Below, in pieces: positions 1 to 5,314 of a stretch of DNA of 8,700 nt (its first letter is position 1; the number at the start of each line of letters is the position of its first letter). Source of the stretch: an uncultured Sphingobium sp. (GTDB lineage Bacteria; Pseudomonadota; Alphaproteobacteria; Sphingomonadales; Sphingomonadaceae). The position numbers and the translations under genes were made by a program. Where the stretch lies: the NCBI GenBank assembly GCA_913773715.1, contig CAJYHD010000625.1, positions 1-8,700 of the forward strand, written 5' to 3'. The notes beneath the pieces were generated by a model. The model was given only the letters and a program-made list of their open reading frames with translations. It did not search any database and was not told where the DNA came from.

Positions 1-218
1 GTCAGCTTCAGCTTCCGCCCTTGAACTTCGCCCCAAGTCAGATTGAGAATTTCGCCGCGCCGGCAGCCCGTCAGCGCCAGCAGCGATATGACCGCGACCT
101 CCAACGGCTTCTTATCACGAGCGTCAGCCAGCGCCTTCCCGAGCCGCGCCATTTCGTCCTCACTCAGGAAGCGCTCGATTTTGCGGCCCTTGTTTCGTCT
201 GATGCCACGAAACGGGTT
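1..218 (-). pseudogene. Tyrosine recombinase (phage integrase family), internal fragment
   Basis: Read on the minus strand from 218 towards 1, the frame gives NPFRGIRRNKGRKIERFLS, then a helical stretch, then TGCRRGEILNLTWGEV, and runs off the window. The second motif is the box I region of tyrosine recombinases: TGxRxGEIxxLxW carries the first catalytic arginine, and the NP-(F/C)-RGIRR linker lies just before the catalytic domain in many proteobacterial integrases. The family cuts and rejoins DNA at att sites through a tyrosine, whose C-terminal box would lie outside this window. Upstream of the NPF motif the frame stops looking like an integrase, and a different minus-strand frame looks coding, so the gene seems to be frameshifted or recombined near 218. 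Everything further upstream was removed at the IS6 boundary at 327. I am confident of the family. Whether the missing C-terminus is intact cannot be seen. Confidence 0.8.
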
Positions 219-324
219 TGCCGGCGTTGTCGAGCAGGATCGACAAAACCTCGGCATAATCGACCGGGTCAAGCGGCAGCGCTACGCCCGTGCAACCCGC
301 GGTATCGAGGAAGAAGCGCTTATC
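160..324 (-). other. Open minus-strand frame of unknown identity next to the IS6 end
   Basis: On the minus strand an open frame runs from the IS6 boundary (first codon at 324) to a TGA at 162-160. It includes segments such as DKRFFLDTAGCTGVALPLD and VDYAEVLSILLDNAGKP. Most codons up to about 216 end in G or C, and the hydrophobic pattern looks protein-like, which suggests real coding sequence. I do not recognise the family. It overlaps the integrase frame by about 60 bp. The simplest reading is that 324-220 belongs to one gene and 218-1 to the integrase, joined by a frameshift or recombination near 216-220. It could also be the degraded upstream part of the integrase gene itself. No start codon is visible because the IS element has replaced it. 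Confidence 0.3.
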
Positions 325-326
325 GG

Positions 327-340
327 GGCTCTGTTGCAAA
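327..340 (+). repeat. IS6 left terminal inverted repeat
   Basis: GGCTCTGTTGCAAA, the exact reverse complement of 4660-4673. It marks the left limit of the outermost insertion sequence. Confidence 0.95.
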
Positions 341-389
341 AATTGGCGTGATGCCGATCTGGCGGCTTTGAGCTGGAGGCGGAGCGGGC

Positions 390-746
390 GTGAACGATTT
401 CAAATGGCGGCATTTTAGGGGTGAGATCATTCTCTGGGGCGTTCGTTGGTATTGCAAATACGGCATCAGCTACCGGAACCTTGAGGAAATATTGGAGGAA
501 CGGGGCGTCAGTGTCGATCACACAACGCTGTACCGCTGGGTTCAGCACTATGCGCCCGAGATCGAGAAGCGTTTGCGCTGGTACTGGAAGCGGCCGGGGC
601 TTTCACGAAGCTGGCGCGTCGACGAGACGTACATCAAGGTCAAAGGCAAATGGGCCTACCTCTATCGAGCGGTCGACAAGGAGGGCGACACCATCGACTT
701 TTACCTGTCGGCGACGCGGAATATGAAAGCCGCCAGGCGCTTCCTG
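390..746 (+). pseudogene. IS6-family transposase, 5' part (residues 1-119)
   Basis: The start is a GTG at 390 with GGAG at 381-384, five bases upstream. Residues 5-50 (KWRHF..ILWGVRWYCKY, YRNLEEILEERGVSVDHTT) form the N-terminal helix-turn-helix region of IS6 transposases. RVDETYIKVKG carries the first catalytic aspartate (residue 78), and LYRAVDKEGDTIDFYLS follows. The frame is interrupted after ..ARRFL, where the IS5-family element begins. Beyond that point it reads into the IS5 end and stops at 780-782. The second catalytic D and the E are in the 3' part at 4261-4619. Intact, the enzyme would carry out replicative transposition and cointegrate formation. As it stands it cannot be active. 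Confidence 0.93.
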
Positions 747-771
747 GGGTCAGGACCCATTGATCTGAGCG
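747..771 (+). repeat. IS5-family left inverted repeat
   Basis: Begins GGGTCAGGACCCATTGATC and pairs with the complement of 4234-4258 at 21 of 25 positions. It marks the junction with the IS6 transposase gene. Confidence 0.88.
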
Positions 772-807
772 GCTCGATCTGATTCAGGCTCCGTGAGGAG
801 ACAGAGG

Positions 808-1134
808 ATGAGCGACCTGTATTGGCTGACGGACGAGCAGATGGCGCGGCTCGAACCGTATTTTCCCAAGAGCCACGGCAAGCCACGGGTTGATGACCGG
901 CGAGTGTTGAGCGGCATCGTTTTCGTCAACCGCAACGGGCTGCGTTGGTGCGATGCCCCTCGGGAGTATGGCCCACACAAGACGCTCTACAACGGGTGGA
1001 AGCGATGGGGCGAAAGGGGTGTCTTCCTCCGCATAATGGAAGGACTGGCAGCCGCGAGCGCCACGCCGAAGACGATCATGATCGACGCGACCTATCTGAA
1101 GGCGCACCGCACGGCGTCCAGCCTGCGGGTTAAA
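808..1134 (+). pseudogene. IS5-family transposase, 5' part (residues 1-109)
   Basis: I chose the ATG at 808 (MSDLYWLTDEQMARLEPYFP) because GAGGAG at 795-800 sits seven bases before it. The sequence up to about residue 80 (VDDRRVLSG, NRNGLRWCDAP, YGPHKTLYNGWKRW) is the N-terminal domain of IS5/IS427-type transposases. IMIDATYLKAHRTA follows, with the first catalytic aspartate at residue 93. The gene is cut after SLRVK by the IS110-family element. The same frame happens to run on through that element to a stop at 1258-1260, but those extra residues are not transposase. The matching continuation, KGGLGRLIGRTKGG, starts at 3810, so the two parts rejoin in frame as SLRVKKGGLG. Confidence 0.92.
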
Positions 1135-1137
1135 CGT

Positions 1138-1149
1138 ATGGCTCGCCCC
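1138..1149 (+). repeat. IS1111-type subterminal inverted repeat (end downstream of the transposase)
   Basis: ATGGCTCGCCCC is the exact reverse complement of 3794-3805. Only CGT separates it from the AAA codon of the disrupted IS5 transposase. Confidence 0.9.
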
Positions 1150-1386
1150 GTCGGCAAGCGGTTTGTGTCTGATGTTCTGAGCAGTCTGCGAAAACGTATC
1201 CGGCCTTTCGACGCGAGGTCGTTGGCCAAGATGGAGATCCGCGCGTCCTGGTCCTCATAAAGGGGCCGGCATCGAGTGCCATTTTAAGCCATAGGGTTCC
1301 AGGTCACCGGTCGACTGTCAGGCCATCTTTCACTTACCTCCCGCAGACATCATCCAGCCGGTGCAAGGTGCATCGGCTGATCTCGT
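1150..1386 (-). ncRNA. Candidate guide RNA (bridge/seek RNA) region of the IS1111-type element
   Basis: This 237-bp stretch lies between the stop of the IS110-family transposase (1387) and the subterminal repeat, and has no convincing gene. In the IS1111 branch the guide RNA that pairs with target and donor DNA is known to come from this downstream noncoding end. Directly visible: a hairpin at 1355-1379; a 10-base match (1256-1265) to the far junction of the element at 3807-3816; and an 8-base match (1192-1199) to the near junction at 1132-1139. Both matches cross the AAA shared by the two junctions. The RNA ends, and which strand pairs with what, are inferred. The limits given are simply those of the noncoding stretch. 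Confidence 0.6.
1355..1379 (-). other. Hairpin just downstream of the IS110-family transposase stop
   Basis: CAGCCGGTGCA and TGCATCGGCTG on the plus strand form an 11-bp stem around a 3-base loop (AGG). On the minus-strand RNA one internal pair is an A/C mismatch, leaving 6 and 4 paired bases. It lies eight bases after the transposase stop and has no T-run, so it is more likely the first stem-loop of the guide RNA than a terminator. Confidence 0.5.
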
Positions 1387-2049
1387 TCACGCCGCTTGTG
1401 CGGCTGGATCGTAAGTACGCTCATGACGCAGGAGCGCCCAGACGATGCGCGCCATCTTGGCCGCTAGCGCCACCACGACGGTGTTGTGATGGGAACGCGA
1501 CAAAAGGCCGCGCAGCCAGGCGCCGAGTCGTGTGTCGCTCTTGCTCATCGTCGGTAGTGATGCCCGGGCACCCTGGATCAGGTTTTTCCGCAGATAGCGG
1601 CTTCCGCGCTTGGTGATGCCGAGCAATCGCGGTTTACCCCCGGTCGTTGCTTGACGCGGCACGAGCCCAAGCCAGGCGGCAAGATCCCTGCCCCGTGCGA
1701 AAGTTCGAGCGTCGCCAACTGCAGCTACCAGCGCCGTCGCGTTCAGCGCGCCGATACCAGGAATAGTCAGGAGGCGCCGCGTTCGCTCATCCGAGCGGGC
1801 AGCCTCGGTAAACTCGGCATTGAGATCTGCGATCCGGTCATCAAGGGCAATCCAGAGCAGGCGCATATCACTGACGAGCCGATGGATACGAGAGCCCAGC
1901 ACTGGCTCGTCACCATCGAGCATCTCACCCAGCCGGACGGCAAGCTTTGCGCGTCCTTGCGGGACTATGTAGCCGCGCTCCAGAAGAAGACTCCTGATCT
2001 GGTTCATCAACGAGGTGCGATCACCGACAAGCTGGTCACGGATGCGGTA
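1387..2049 (-). pseudogene. IS110-family transposase, 3' part (C-terminal half)
   Basis: Read from 2049 down to a TGA at 1389-1387, this gives about 220 residues starting YRIRDQLVGDRTSLMNQIR. The stretch RLLTIPGIGALNATALVAAV and the following GRDLAAWLGLVPRQ, GGKPRLLGITKRGSRYLRK and VVALAAKMARIVWALLR are the C-terminal Tnp (transposase 20 type) domain. The serine in KRGSRYLRK is the likely catalytic serine of this family. It is cut from its N-terminal half (3371-3736) by the IS3 element. Joining ..MQTLH to YRIRDQL keeps frame and gives about 342 residues, a typical length. An ATG at 2010 could start a shorter product, but that would lack the RuvC-like half and should not be functional. Confidence 0.92.
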
Positions 2050-2075
2050 TGAAGCGTCCCGGATTTTCCGGAGGC
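2050..2075 (+). repeat. IS3 terminal inverted repeat (orfB end)
   Basis: Begins TGAAGCGTCCCGGATTT and matches the complement of 3345-3370 at 24 of 26 positions. The two differences are at repeat positions 18 and 20. Confidence 0.92.
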
Positions 2076-2088
2076 AGTTTGGTTTGAG

Positions 2089-2997
2089 TCACGCCGCGAT
2101 AGCGGTTTCCTGCTGGGCGGCATAGTATTCAGCTTCGGCCTCGGCAGGCGTGACGTAGCCGATCGGGCCGAAGAGGCGTTGGTTGTTGAACCAGTCCACC
2201 CACTGCAACGTCGCCATCTCGACAGCGGCGAGGCTCGGCCATGAGCGCTGCCGCCAGATGACCTCGGCCTTGAACAGGCCATTGATCGTCTCGGCGAGAG
2301 CATTGTCGTAGGAATCCCCGACGCTGCCAACCGAGGGCACCAGTTTTGCCTCTGCCAGGCGCTGGGTGTAGCTCATGGCGAGGTATTGCGAGCCCCTGTC
2401 GGAATGATGGATGAGACCATCGTCGGCGGTGGGACGCCGGGCATGGATGGCCTGCTCGAGGGCATCCAGCACGAAGCCGGCGGTAGCACGGCTGCTGACT
2501 TTCCATCCGACGATCCGGCGGGCGAACGCATCGATGACGAACGCCACGTAGACGAACCCCGCCCAGGTGTGGACGTAGGTGAAGTCCACGACCCACAAGG
2601 CATTCGGGCGCTGGACCTTGAATTCCCGATTGACCTTGTCGAGTGGACATGGAGCCTTGCGATCCGGAACCGTGGTGATGCAGGACTTGCCACGCCGGAC
2701 ACCGGCCAGCCCCATCGCCTTCATCAGCCGCTCGACCGTGCATTTGGCGATGGTGGCGCCCTCGCGCAGCAGCTGCCGCCACACCTTGCGCGATCCGTAA
2801 AGGCCAAAGCTGGCCTCGTGGACGCGCCGGATATGGTCCTTCCGCTCGTCGTCACGCCGGGCGCGAGGAGAACGTTTGCCCGGATCGGCCAGGCGCGCGG
2901 CGTGTTGATGATACGAGGAGGGGGCGACCGCCAGTTCCTGGCAGATCGGCTCGATCCCCAACTCCTCCCGATGAGCGTCGGTGAACGCCATCTTCAT
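2089..2997 (-). CDS. IS3-family transposase OrfB (DDE integrase domain)
   Basis: A 302-residue protein, a normal length for OrfB. Residues 1-110 hold the HTH_21-like region ([35 protein letters not shown]). From about 128 the rve integrase core begins: [11 protein letters not shown] with catalytic D138, HHSDRGSQY with D200, and [18 protein letters not shown] with E236, giving the DD(35)E spacing of IS3. The C-terminal [20 protein letters not shown] motif is also typical. Its ATG at 2997 overlaps the orfA stop in an ATGA, so it may be translated by coupling. The orfB frame is open upstream, so a fused OrfAB made by frameshifting is equally possible. The enzyme cuts and joins the element's ends through a circular intermediate. 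No inactivating change is seen. Confidence 0.95.
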   Translation of the reverse strand: MKMAFTDAHREELGIEPICQELAVAPSSYHQHAARLADPGKRSPRARRDDERKDHIRRVHEASFGLYGSRKVWRQLLREGATIAKCTVERLMKAMGLAGVRRGKSCITTVPDRKAPCPLDKVNREFKVQRPNALWVVDFTYVHTWAGFVYVAFVIDAFARRIVGWKVSSRATAGFVLDALEQAIHARRPTADDGLIHHSDRGSQYLAMSYTQRLAEAKLVPSVGSVGDSYDNALAETINGLFKAEVIWRQRSWPSLAAVEMATLQWVDWFNNQRLFGPIGYVTPAEAEAEYYAAQQETAIAA

Positions 2998-3317
2998 CGC
3001 CCGGGGCGGTCGAGCTCCGCCATCGCAAAATATGCCGACGCCTTCCGAAGGATCTCGTTTGCCCGGCGGAGCTCCTTCACTTCCCGCTCGAGCAACTTCA
3101 ATCTGGCACGGTCATCATCGGCCAGTGCCGCTGGTTCCGCGCGCCGGCCAGCGTCGTCGCGGCACCAACGCCGCAGCGTCTCCGCCGTGCAGCCGATCTT
3201 GCCGGCGATCGACACCAGCGCGTCCCATTCCGAACGGTGATCCGCCCGGTGCTCGCTCACCATCCGAACAGCCCGCTCGCGGACCTCAGGCGAAAACTTG
3301 TTTGTCGTCTTGCTCAT
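2994..3317 (-). CDS. IS3-family transposase OrfA (helix-turn-helix, leucine zipper)
   Basis: A 107-residue protein. The ATG at 3317 is supported by AGGAG at 3326-3330, eight bases upstream. [20 protein letters not shown] and the stretch [17 protein letters not shown] form the helix-turn-helix that binds the inverted repeats in IS3 elements of the IS51-like type. Residues around 72-93 ([19 protein letters not shown]) are a heptad leucine zipper for OrfA/OrfAB multimerisation, and [12 protein letters not shown] is the usual end. The gene overlaps orfB by four bases. Alone, OrfA usually acts as a regulator of transposition. The gene begins 28 bp inside the right inverted repeat, so its promoter must lie partly in or outside that end. 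Confidence 0.93.
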   Translation of the reverse strand: MSKTTNKFSPEVRERAVRMVSEHRADHRSEWDALVSIAGKIGCTAETLRRWCRDDAGRRAEPAALADDDRARLKLLEREVKELRRANEILRKASAYFAMAELDRPGR

Positions 3318-3344
3318 TCTCGATGCTCCTACTCACAAGTGGGA

Positions 3345-3370
3345 GCCTCCAGGAAATCCGGGACGCTTCA
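3345..3370 (+). repeat. IS3 terminal inverted repeat (orfA end)
   Basis: The complement begins TGAAGCGTCCCGGATTT and pairs with 2050-2075. The IS110-family transposase coding sequence resumes immediately after it at 3371. Confidence 0.92.
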
Positions 3371-3736
3371 ATGCAGCGTTTGCATGTCGAGTTGTTCCTC
3401 GGTTTTCAACTCGACGAACCGCACGGTCGGCCGTGTTGCCGCTTCCGCGATTGCCTCAGCGTCGCGGTCGTCGTTCTTCTGCGCCTTAACGTATGGACGG
3501 ACATATTCCGGCGACATCAGCCGAACGGCATGGCCTTGTCGTGCCAGCGCCCGTCCCATGTGATGAGCTCCGCAGCAGGCCTCCATCGCTACGACGCAAG
3601 CCGGCAGGCCTGCGGCGTATGTGATGACCGTGTCGCGGCGCATCCGTCGGCGGACGACGACTTTGCCGGTCGCATCCAGCCCAACCACGCTGCAGCTGTT
3701 CTTGCCTAGATCAATTCCCAGAACCGATACGTCCAT
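3371..3736 (-). pseudogene. IS110-family transposase, 5' part (RuvC-like DEDD domain)
   Basis: The ATG at 3736 is the natural start: AAGGAG at 3745-3750 precedes it by eight bases, and it begins MDVSVLGIDLGKNSCSVVGL, the usual N-terminus. The frame is open further upstream, but that stretch crosses the end of the element and is not part of the gene. The 122 residues hold the RuvC-like fold with D9 (GIDLGKN), E52 (AMEACCGAHH) and the D90/D92 pair (KNDDRDAEAIAEA), the four acidic positions expected of a DEDD transposase. The gene is cut after QLDMQTLH by the IS3 element. The C-terminal half with the catalytic serine is at 1387-2049. Confidence 0.93.
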
Positions 3737-3793
3737 GACCTTTGCTCCTTCCTCAAACGACCTGCTGTCGTAGGATGACAACGATTCGGATAA

Positions 3794-3805
3794 GGGGCGA
3801 GCCAT
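3794..3805 (+). repeat. IS1111-type subterminal inverted repeat (end upstream of the transposase)
   Basis: GGGGCGAGCCAT, the exact complement of 1138-1149. The IS5 transposase coding sequence resumes at the AAA at 3810-3812. Confidence 0.9.
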
Positions 3806-3809
3806 CCAT

Positions 3810-4241
3810 AAAGGGGGCCTTGGGCGCCTCATCGGTCGCACCAAAGGCGGTATGAATACGAAGCTGCACGCCGTCACCGATGCAGAAGGCAGACCGCTCA
3901 GCTTCTTCATGACCGCGGGCCAGGTCAGCGACTACACCGGCGCTGCCGCGCTGCTTGACGATCTACCCAAGGCGCAGTGGATGCTGGGCGACCGCGGCTA
4001 TGACGCAGAATGGTACAGGGATGCCGTTCAGGCAAAGGGCATAACGCCTTGCATTCCGGGGCGAAAATCCCTGATCATCCCCGTCAAATATGACAAGCGC
4101 CGCTACTGAAGCCGGAGCCGTATCGAGATTATGTTCGGTCGTCTGAAGGACTGGCGCCGCGTCGCTACCCGCTACGATCGATGCCCGACCGTCTTCTTTT
4201 CCGCTATCGCCCTCGCCGCCACCGTCATCTTCTGGCTCTGA
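3810..4241 (+). pseudogene. IS5-family transposase, 3' part, with a nonsense mutation
   Basis: Continues the gene cut at 1134: KGGLGRLIGRTKGGMNTKLHAV, then LSFFMTAGQVSDYTGAAALL and WMLGDRGYDAEWYRDAV with the second catalytic aspartate, then CIPGRKS and YDKRRY. A TGA at 4107-4109 interrupts the frame at a place where arginine (CGA) would be expected. After it the same frame continues SRSRIEIMFGRLKDWRR, which holds the catalytic glutamate, to FWL and a stop at 4239-4241. So even if the inner insertions were removed, this copy would make a product lacking the third catalytic residue. Joined to the 5' part it would be about 252 residues, normal for the family. Confidence 0.92.
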
Positions 4242-4258
4242 TCAATGAGTCGTGACCC
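4234..4258 (+). repeat. IS5-family right inverted repeat
   Basis: Its complement starts GGGTCACGACTCATTGATC and pairs with 747-771 with four mismatches in 25. It overlaps the last codons of the IS5 transposase. Confidence 0.88.
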
Positions 4259-4260
4259 TG

Positions 4261-4619
4261 GGCAAGGCCCTCAACGGTTGAAGGATTGGGAAAAGCCTTT
4301 GAAGATCAACACCGATAGAGCGCCCACCTATGGTCCGGCGATCGCCGACCTCAAGAAGGAAGGCAAGCTGCCGGAGGAGACGCTGCACCGGCAGGTCAAA
4401 TATCTCGACAACGTGGTCGAAGCTGATCACGGCAAGCTAAAACAGCTGATCAAGCCAGTGCGCGGATTCAAGACTTTGACAACGGCTTATGCGACGATCA
4501 AGGGATTCGAGGTCATGCACGCCCTTCGCAAAGGTCAGGCGGCCATCTTCCAATATGGCGGCGGCATCATGGGAGAAGTGCGTCTGATCGAGAGACAGTT
4601 CAACGTATACACCACCTGA
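4261..4619 (+). pseudogene. IS6-family transposase, 3' part, with a one-base deletion
   Basis: After the IS5 end the IS6 gene resumes with GGC AAG GCC CTC (GKAL). The expected lysine codon is only two bases long (4273-4274), and RLKDWEKPLKINTDRAPTYG follows one frame over. The deletion is therefore independent of the insertion. LKINTDRAPTYG carries the second catalytic aspartate and LDNVVEADHGKLKQLI the glutamate. IKPVRGFKTLTTAYATIKGFE and a C-terminus ending FNVYTT are standard for IS6 transposases. The stop is at 4617-4619, 40 bp before the right repeat. With residues 1-119 from 390-746 the gene would be about 240 residues. Confidence 0.92.
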
Positions 4620-4659
4620 AACCGATCGGGGCAACGGCCGCGCTCAGACCCGCCAGCTT

Positions 4660-4673
4660 TTTGCAACAGAGCC
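4660..4673 (+). repeat. IS6 right terminal inverted repeat
   Basis: TTTGCAACAGAGCC, the perfect complement of 327-340. TolC-like coding sequence begins immediately beyond it. Confidence 0.95.
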
Positions 4674-5146
4674 CTGCACCGAGTATCCGGCGAGAAGCGC
4701 GGCAAACGCGATACCGAGGCGTCATCATTGAAAGTGTCGTTACCGCCTATGCCGATCTACTCTACAACCCGCAGGCGGTCGAGGTCGCGCGGGTTGGCAT
4801 CTACCGGCTCGACGCGCGGGTGTCCGCAATCCGCGCGCGCTGGGGGCTGGGTCAGGCCACCCGTAGCGACGTGGCGCAACTGGAGGCGCAGCGCGCCAGC
4901 GTCGTTGTCAACCTTGCCGATGCGAAGAGATGCTGGCGACCGTCGCCGCTGCGTAACGTGTGTTCCCCTGCTGACCGGCGCGCTGGTATCCTCCCGCGTA
5001 CCACAAGCGGAGGCGATATACCGCGCCGAACGGTTCCAGATCGATACCGCGGTACGCGAAGCTACGCGCGCCGCCGATGCCGCATGGGCAACGCTCGCAG
5101 CGGCACGGGGGGGCGGTCGCATCCAGACCGCCTACGACACGAACTT
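4674..5146 (+). pseudogene. TolC-type outer-membrane efflux protein, remnant in three frames
   Basis: Three pieces of one gene can be read in order. From 4674 to 4924: ESVVTAYADLLYN..VEVARVGI..RLDARV..RWGLGQATRSDVAQLEAQRASVVVNLADA, the helical barrel repeat of TolC/OprM-type proteins. From 4930 in another frame: MLATVAAA followed by a stop. From 4962 in the third frame: VPLLTGALVSSRVPQAEAIYRAERFQIDTAVREA.. and WATLAAARGGGRIQTAYDTN, the equivalent region of the second repeat. Roughly a hundred residues that should separate the first and second repeats are missing, the N-terminus with its signal peptide is lost at the IS6 end, and the C-terminus is absent after about 5146. A G7 run at 5107-5113 appears to have expanded. 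In the intact family the protein is the outer-membrane channel of a tripartite efflux pump. This copy is dead. Confidence 0.85.
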
Positions 5147-5314
5147 GCCGCAGCAGCGCGACGGTCAAGCCACACCCGCCGAGTTGTCGAAAAGCGACAT
5201 CGCGTCGGCAATGCTGTCCGCCTTCGACCCCTATCGTCACCATAATCATATCATCGCGACGATGTGCGTTCGGCGATACATCGTCATGACTGCAGCGTGG
5301 TCCAGCTGCTATGT
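5147..5314. other. Gap between the tolC remnant and the glpR stop: nothing recognised
   Basis: These 168 bp lie between the two converging genes. I see no gene, no RNA gene and no T-tailed hairpin. A short 5-bp stem (CATCG/CGATG at 5252-5264) has no T-run behind it on either strand, so I do not call it a terminator. Confidence 0.5.

Larger units (their letters stand above)
2050..3370 (-). mobile_element. Intact IS3-family insertion sequence
   Basis: The innermost element, 1321 bp, inserted in the IS110-family transposase gene. Its terminal inverted repeats are 26 bp (2050-2075 and the complement of 3345-3370), with 24 identical positions, starting TGAAGCGTCCCGGATTT. Ends of the form TGA..TCA are usual in IS3. 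It has two overlapping minus-strand genes, orfA (2994-3317) and orfB (2089-2997), both without internal stops and with the catalytic residues present. The flanking triplets on the minus strand are CAT before and TAC after, so a clean target duplication is not seen. Being innermost and undamaged, it is the youngest insertion here and the only one likely to be able to move by its own enzyme. Confidence 0.93.
1135..3809 (-). mobile_element. IS110-family, IS1111-type insertion sequence, split by a nested IS3 element
   Basis: Inserted in the IS5 transposase gene between two AAA lysine codons. It carries a DEDD (RuvC-like) transposase on the minus strand and perfect 12-bp subterminal inverted repeats, ATGGCTCGCCCC at 1138-1149 and its complement at 3794-3805. 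Three bases lie outside the repeat on the side downstream of the transposase, and four to seven on the upstream side, depending on where the AAA is assigned. Subterminal 12-bp repeats with short unequal tails, little sequence before the transposase (57 bp) and a long noncoding stretch after it (237 bp) are features of the IS1111 branch. With the IS3 element removed it is 1354 bp. A clear target duplication is not evident, which is usual for this branch. Confidence 0.9.
747..4258 (+). mobile_element. IS5-family insertion sequence (IS427-like), split by a nested IS110 element
   Basis: Inserted in the IS6 transposase gene between its RFL and GKAL codons. The ends are imperfect inverted repeats of about 25 bp: 747-771 against the complement of 4234-4258, 21 of 25 identical, both starting GGGTCA and sharing CATTGATC. 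With 1135-3809 removed it is 837 bp, as expected for this group. The bases next to it allow a 2-bp duplication TG (745-746 and 4259-4260). Because the GGG of the ends also occurs in the target, 4- or 6-bp duplications with correspondingly shorter ends fit equally well. The transposase is in two pieces (808-1134 and 3810-4241) in the same orientation as the host IS6 gene. Confidence 0.9.
327..4673 (+). mobile_element. IS6-family insertion sequence, split by nested insertions
   Basis: The outermost of four nested elements. It is bounded by perfect 14-bp terminal inverted repeats, GGCTCTGTTGCAAA at 327-340 and its complement at 4660-4673, which match the ends typical of the IS26/IS6100 group. 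With the inserted 747-4258 and the repeated TG (4259-4260) removed, it is about 833 bp, a normal size for the family. It carries one DDE transposase, broken by the insert and also by a one-base deletion. The 8 bp outside the two ends (CTTATCGG on the left, CTGCACCG on the right) do not match, so there is no target duplication. The element therefore joins two sequences that were not originally adjacent, probably by IS6-type replicative deletion or recombination between copies. Confidence 0.93.

Noticed and set aside
793..1260. A single 155-residue protein starting at 793
   Set aside because: It is the IS5 transposase 5' half reading on into the end of the IS110-family element. Only 808-1134 is transposase.
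2386..3240. A long plus-strand open frame of 284 codons opposite the IS3 genes
   Set aside because: It is the antisense shadow of orfB and orfA, whose motifs and catalytic residues are clear. It has no recognisable domain.
3368..3910. A 180-residue minus-strand protein starting at 3910
   Set aside because: The start lies in the IS5 gene outside the IS110-family element. The real start is at 3736, with a good ribosome binding site.
327..4673. A composite transposon carrying cargo genes between two IS copies
   Set aside because: The two IS6 ends belong to one interrupted element, and everything between them is other IS sequence with no cargo gene.
5252..5264. A terminator between the tolC remnant and glpR
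   Set aside because: The stem is only 5 bp and there is no T-run on either strand.
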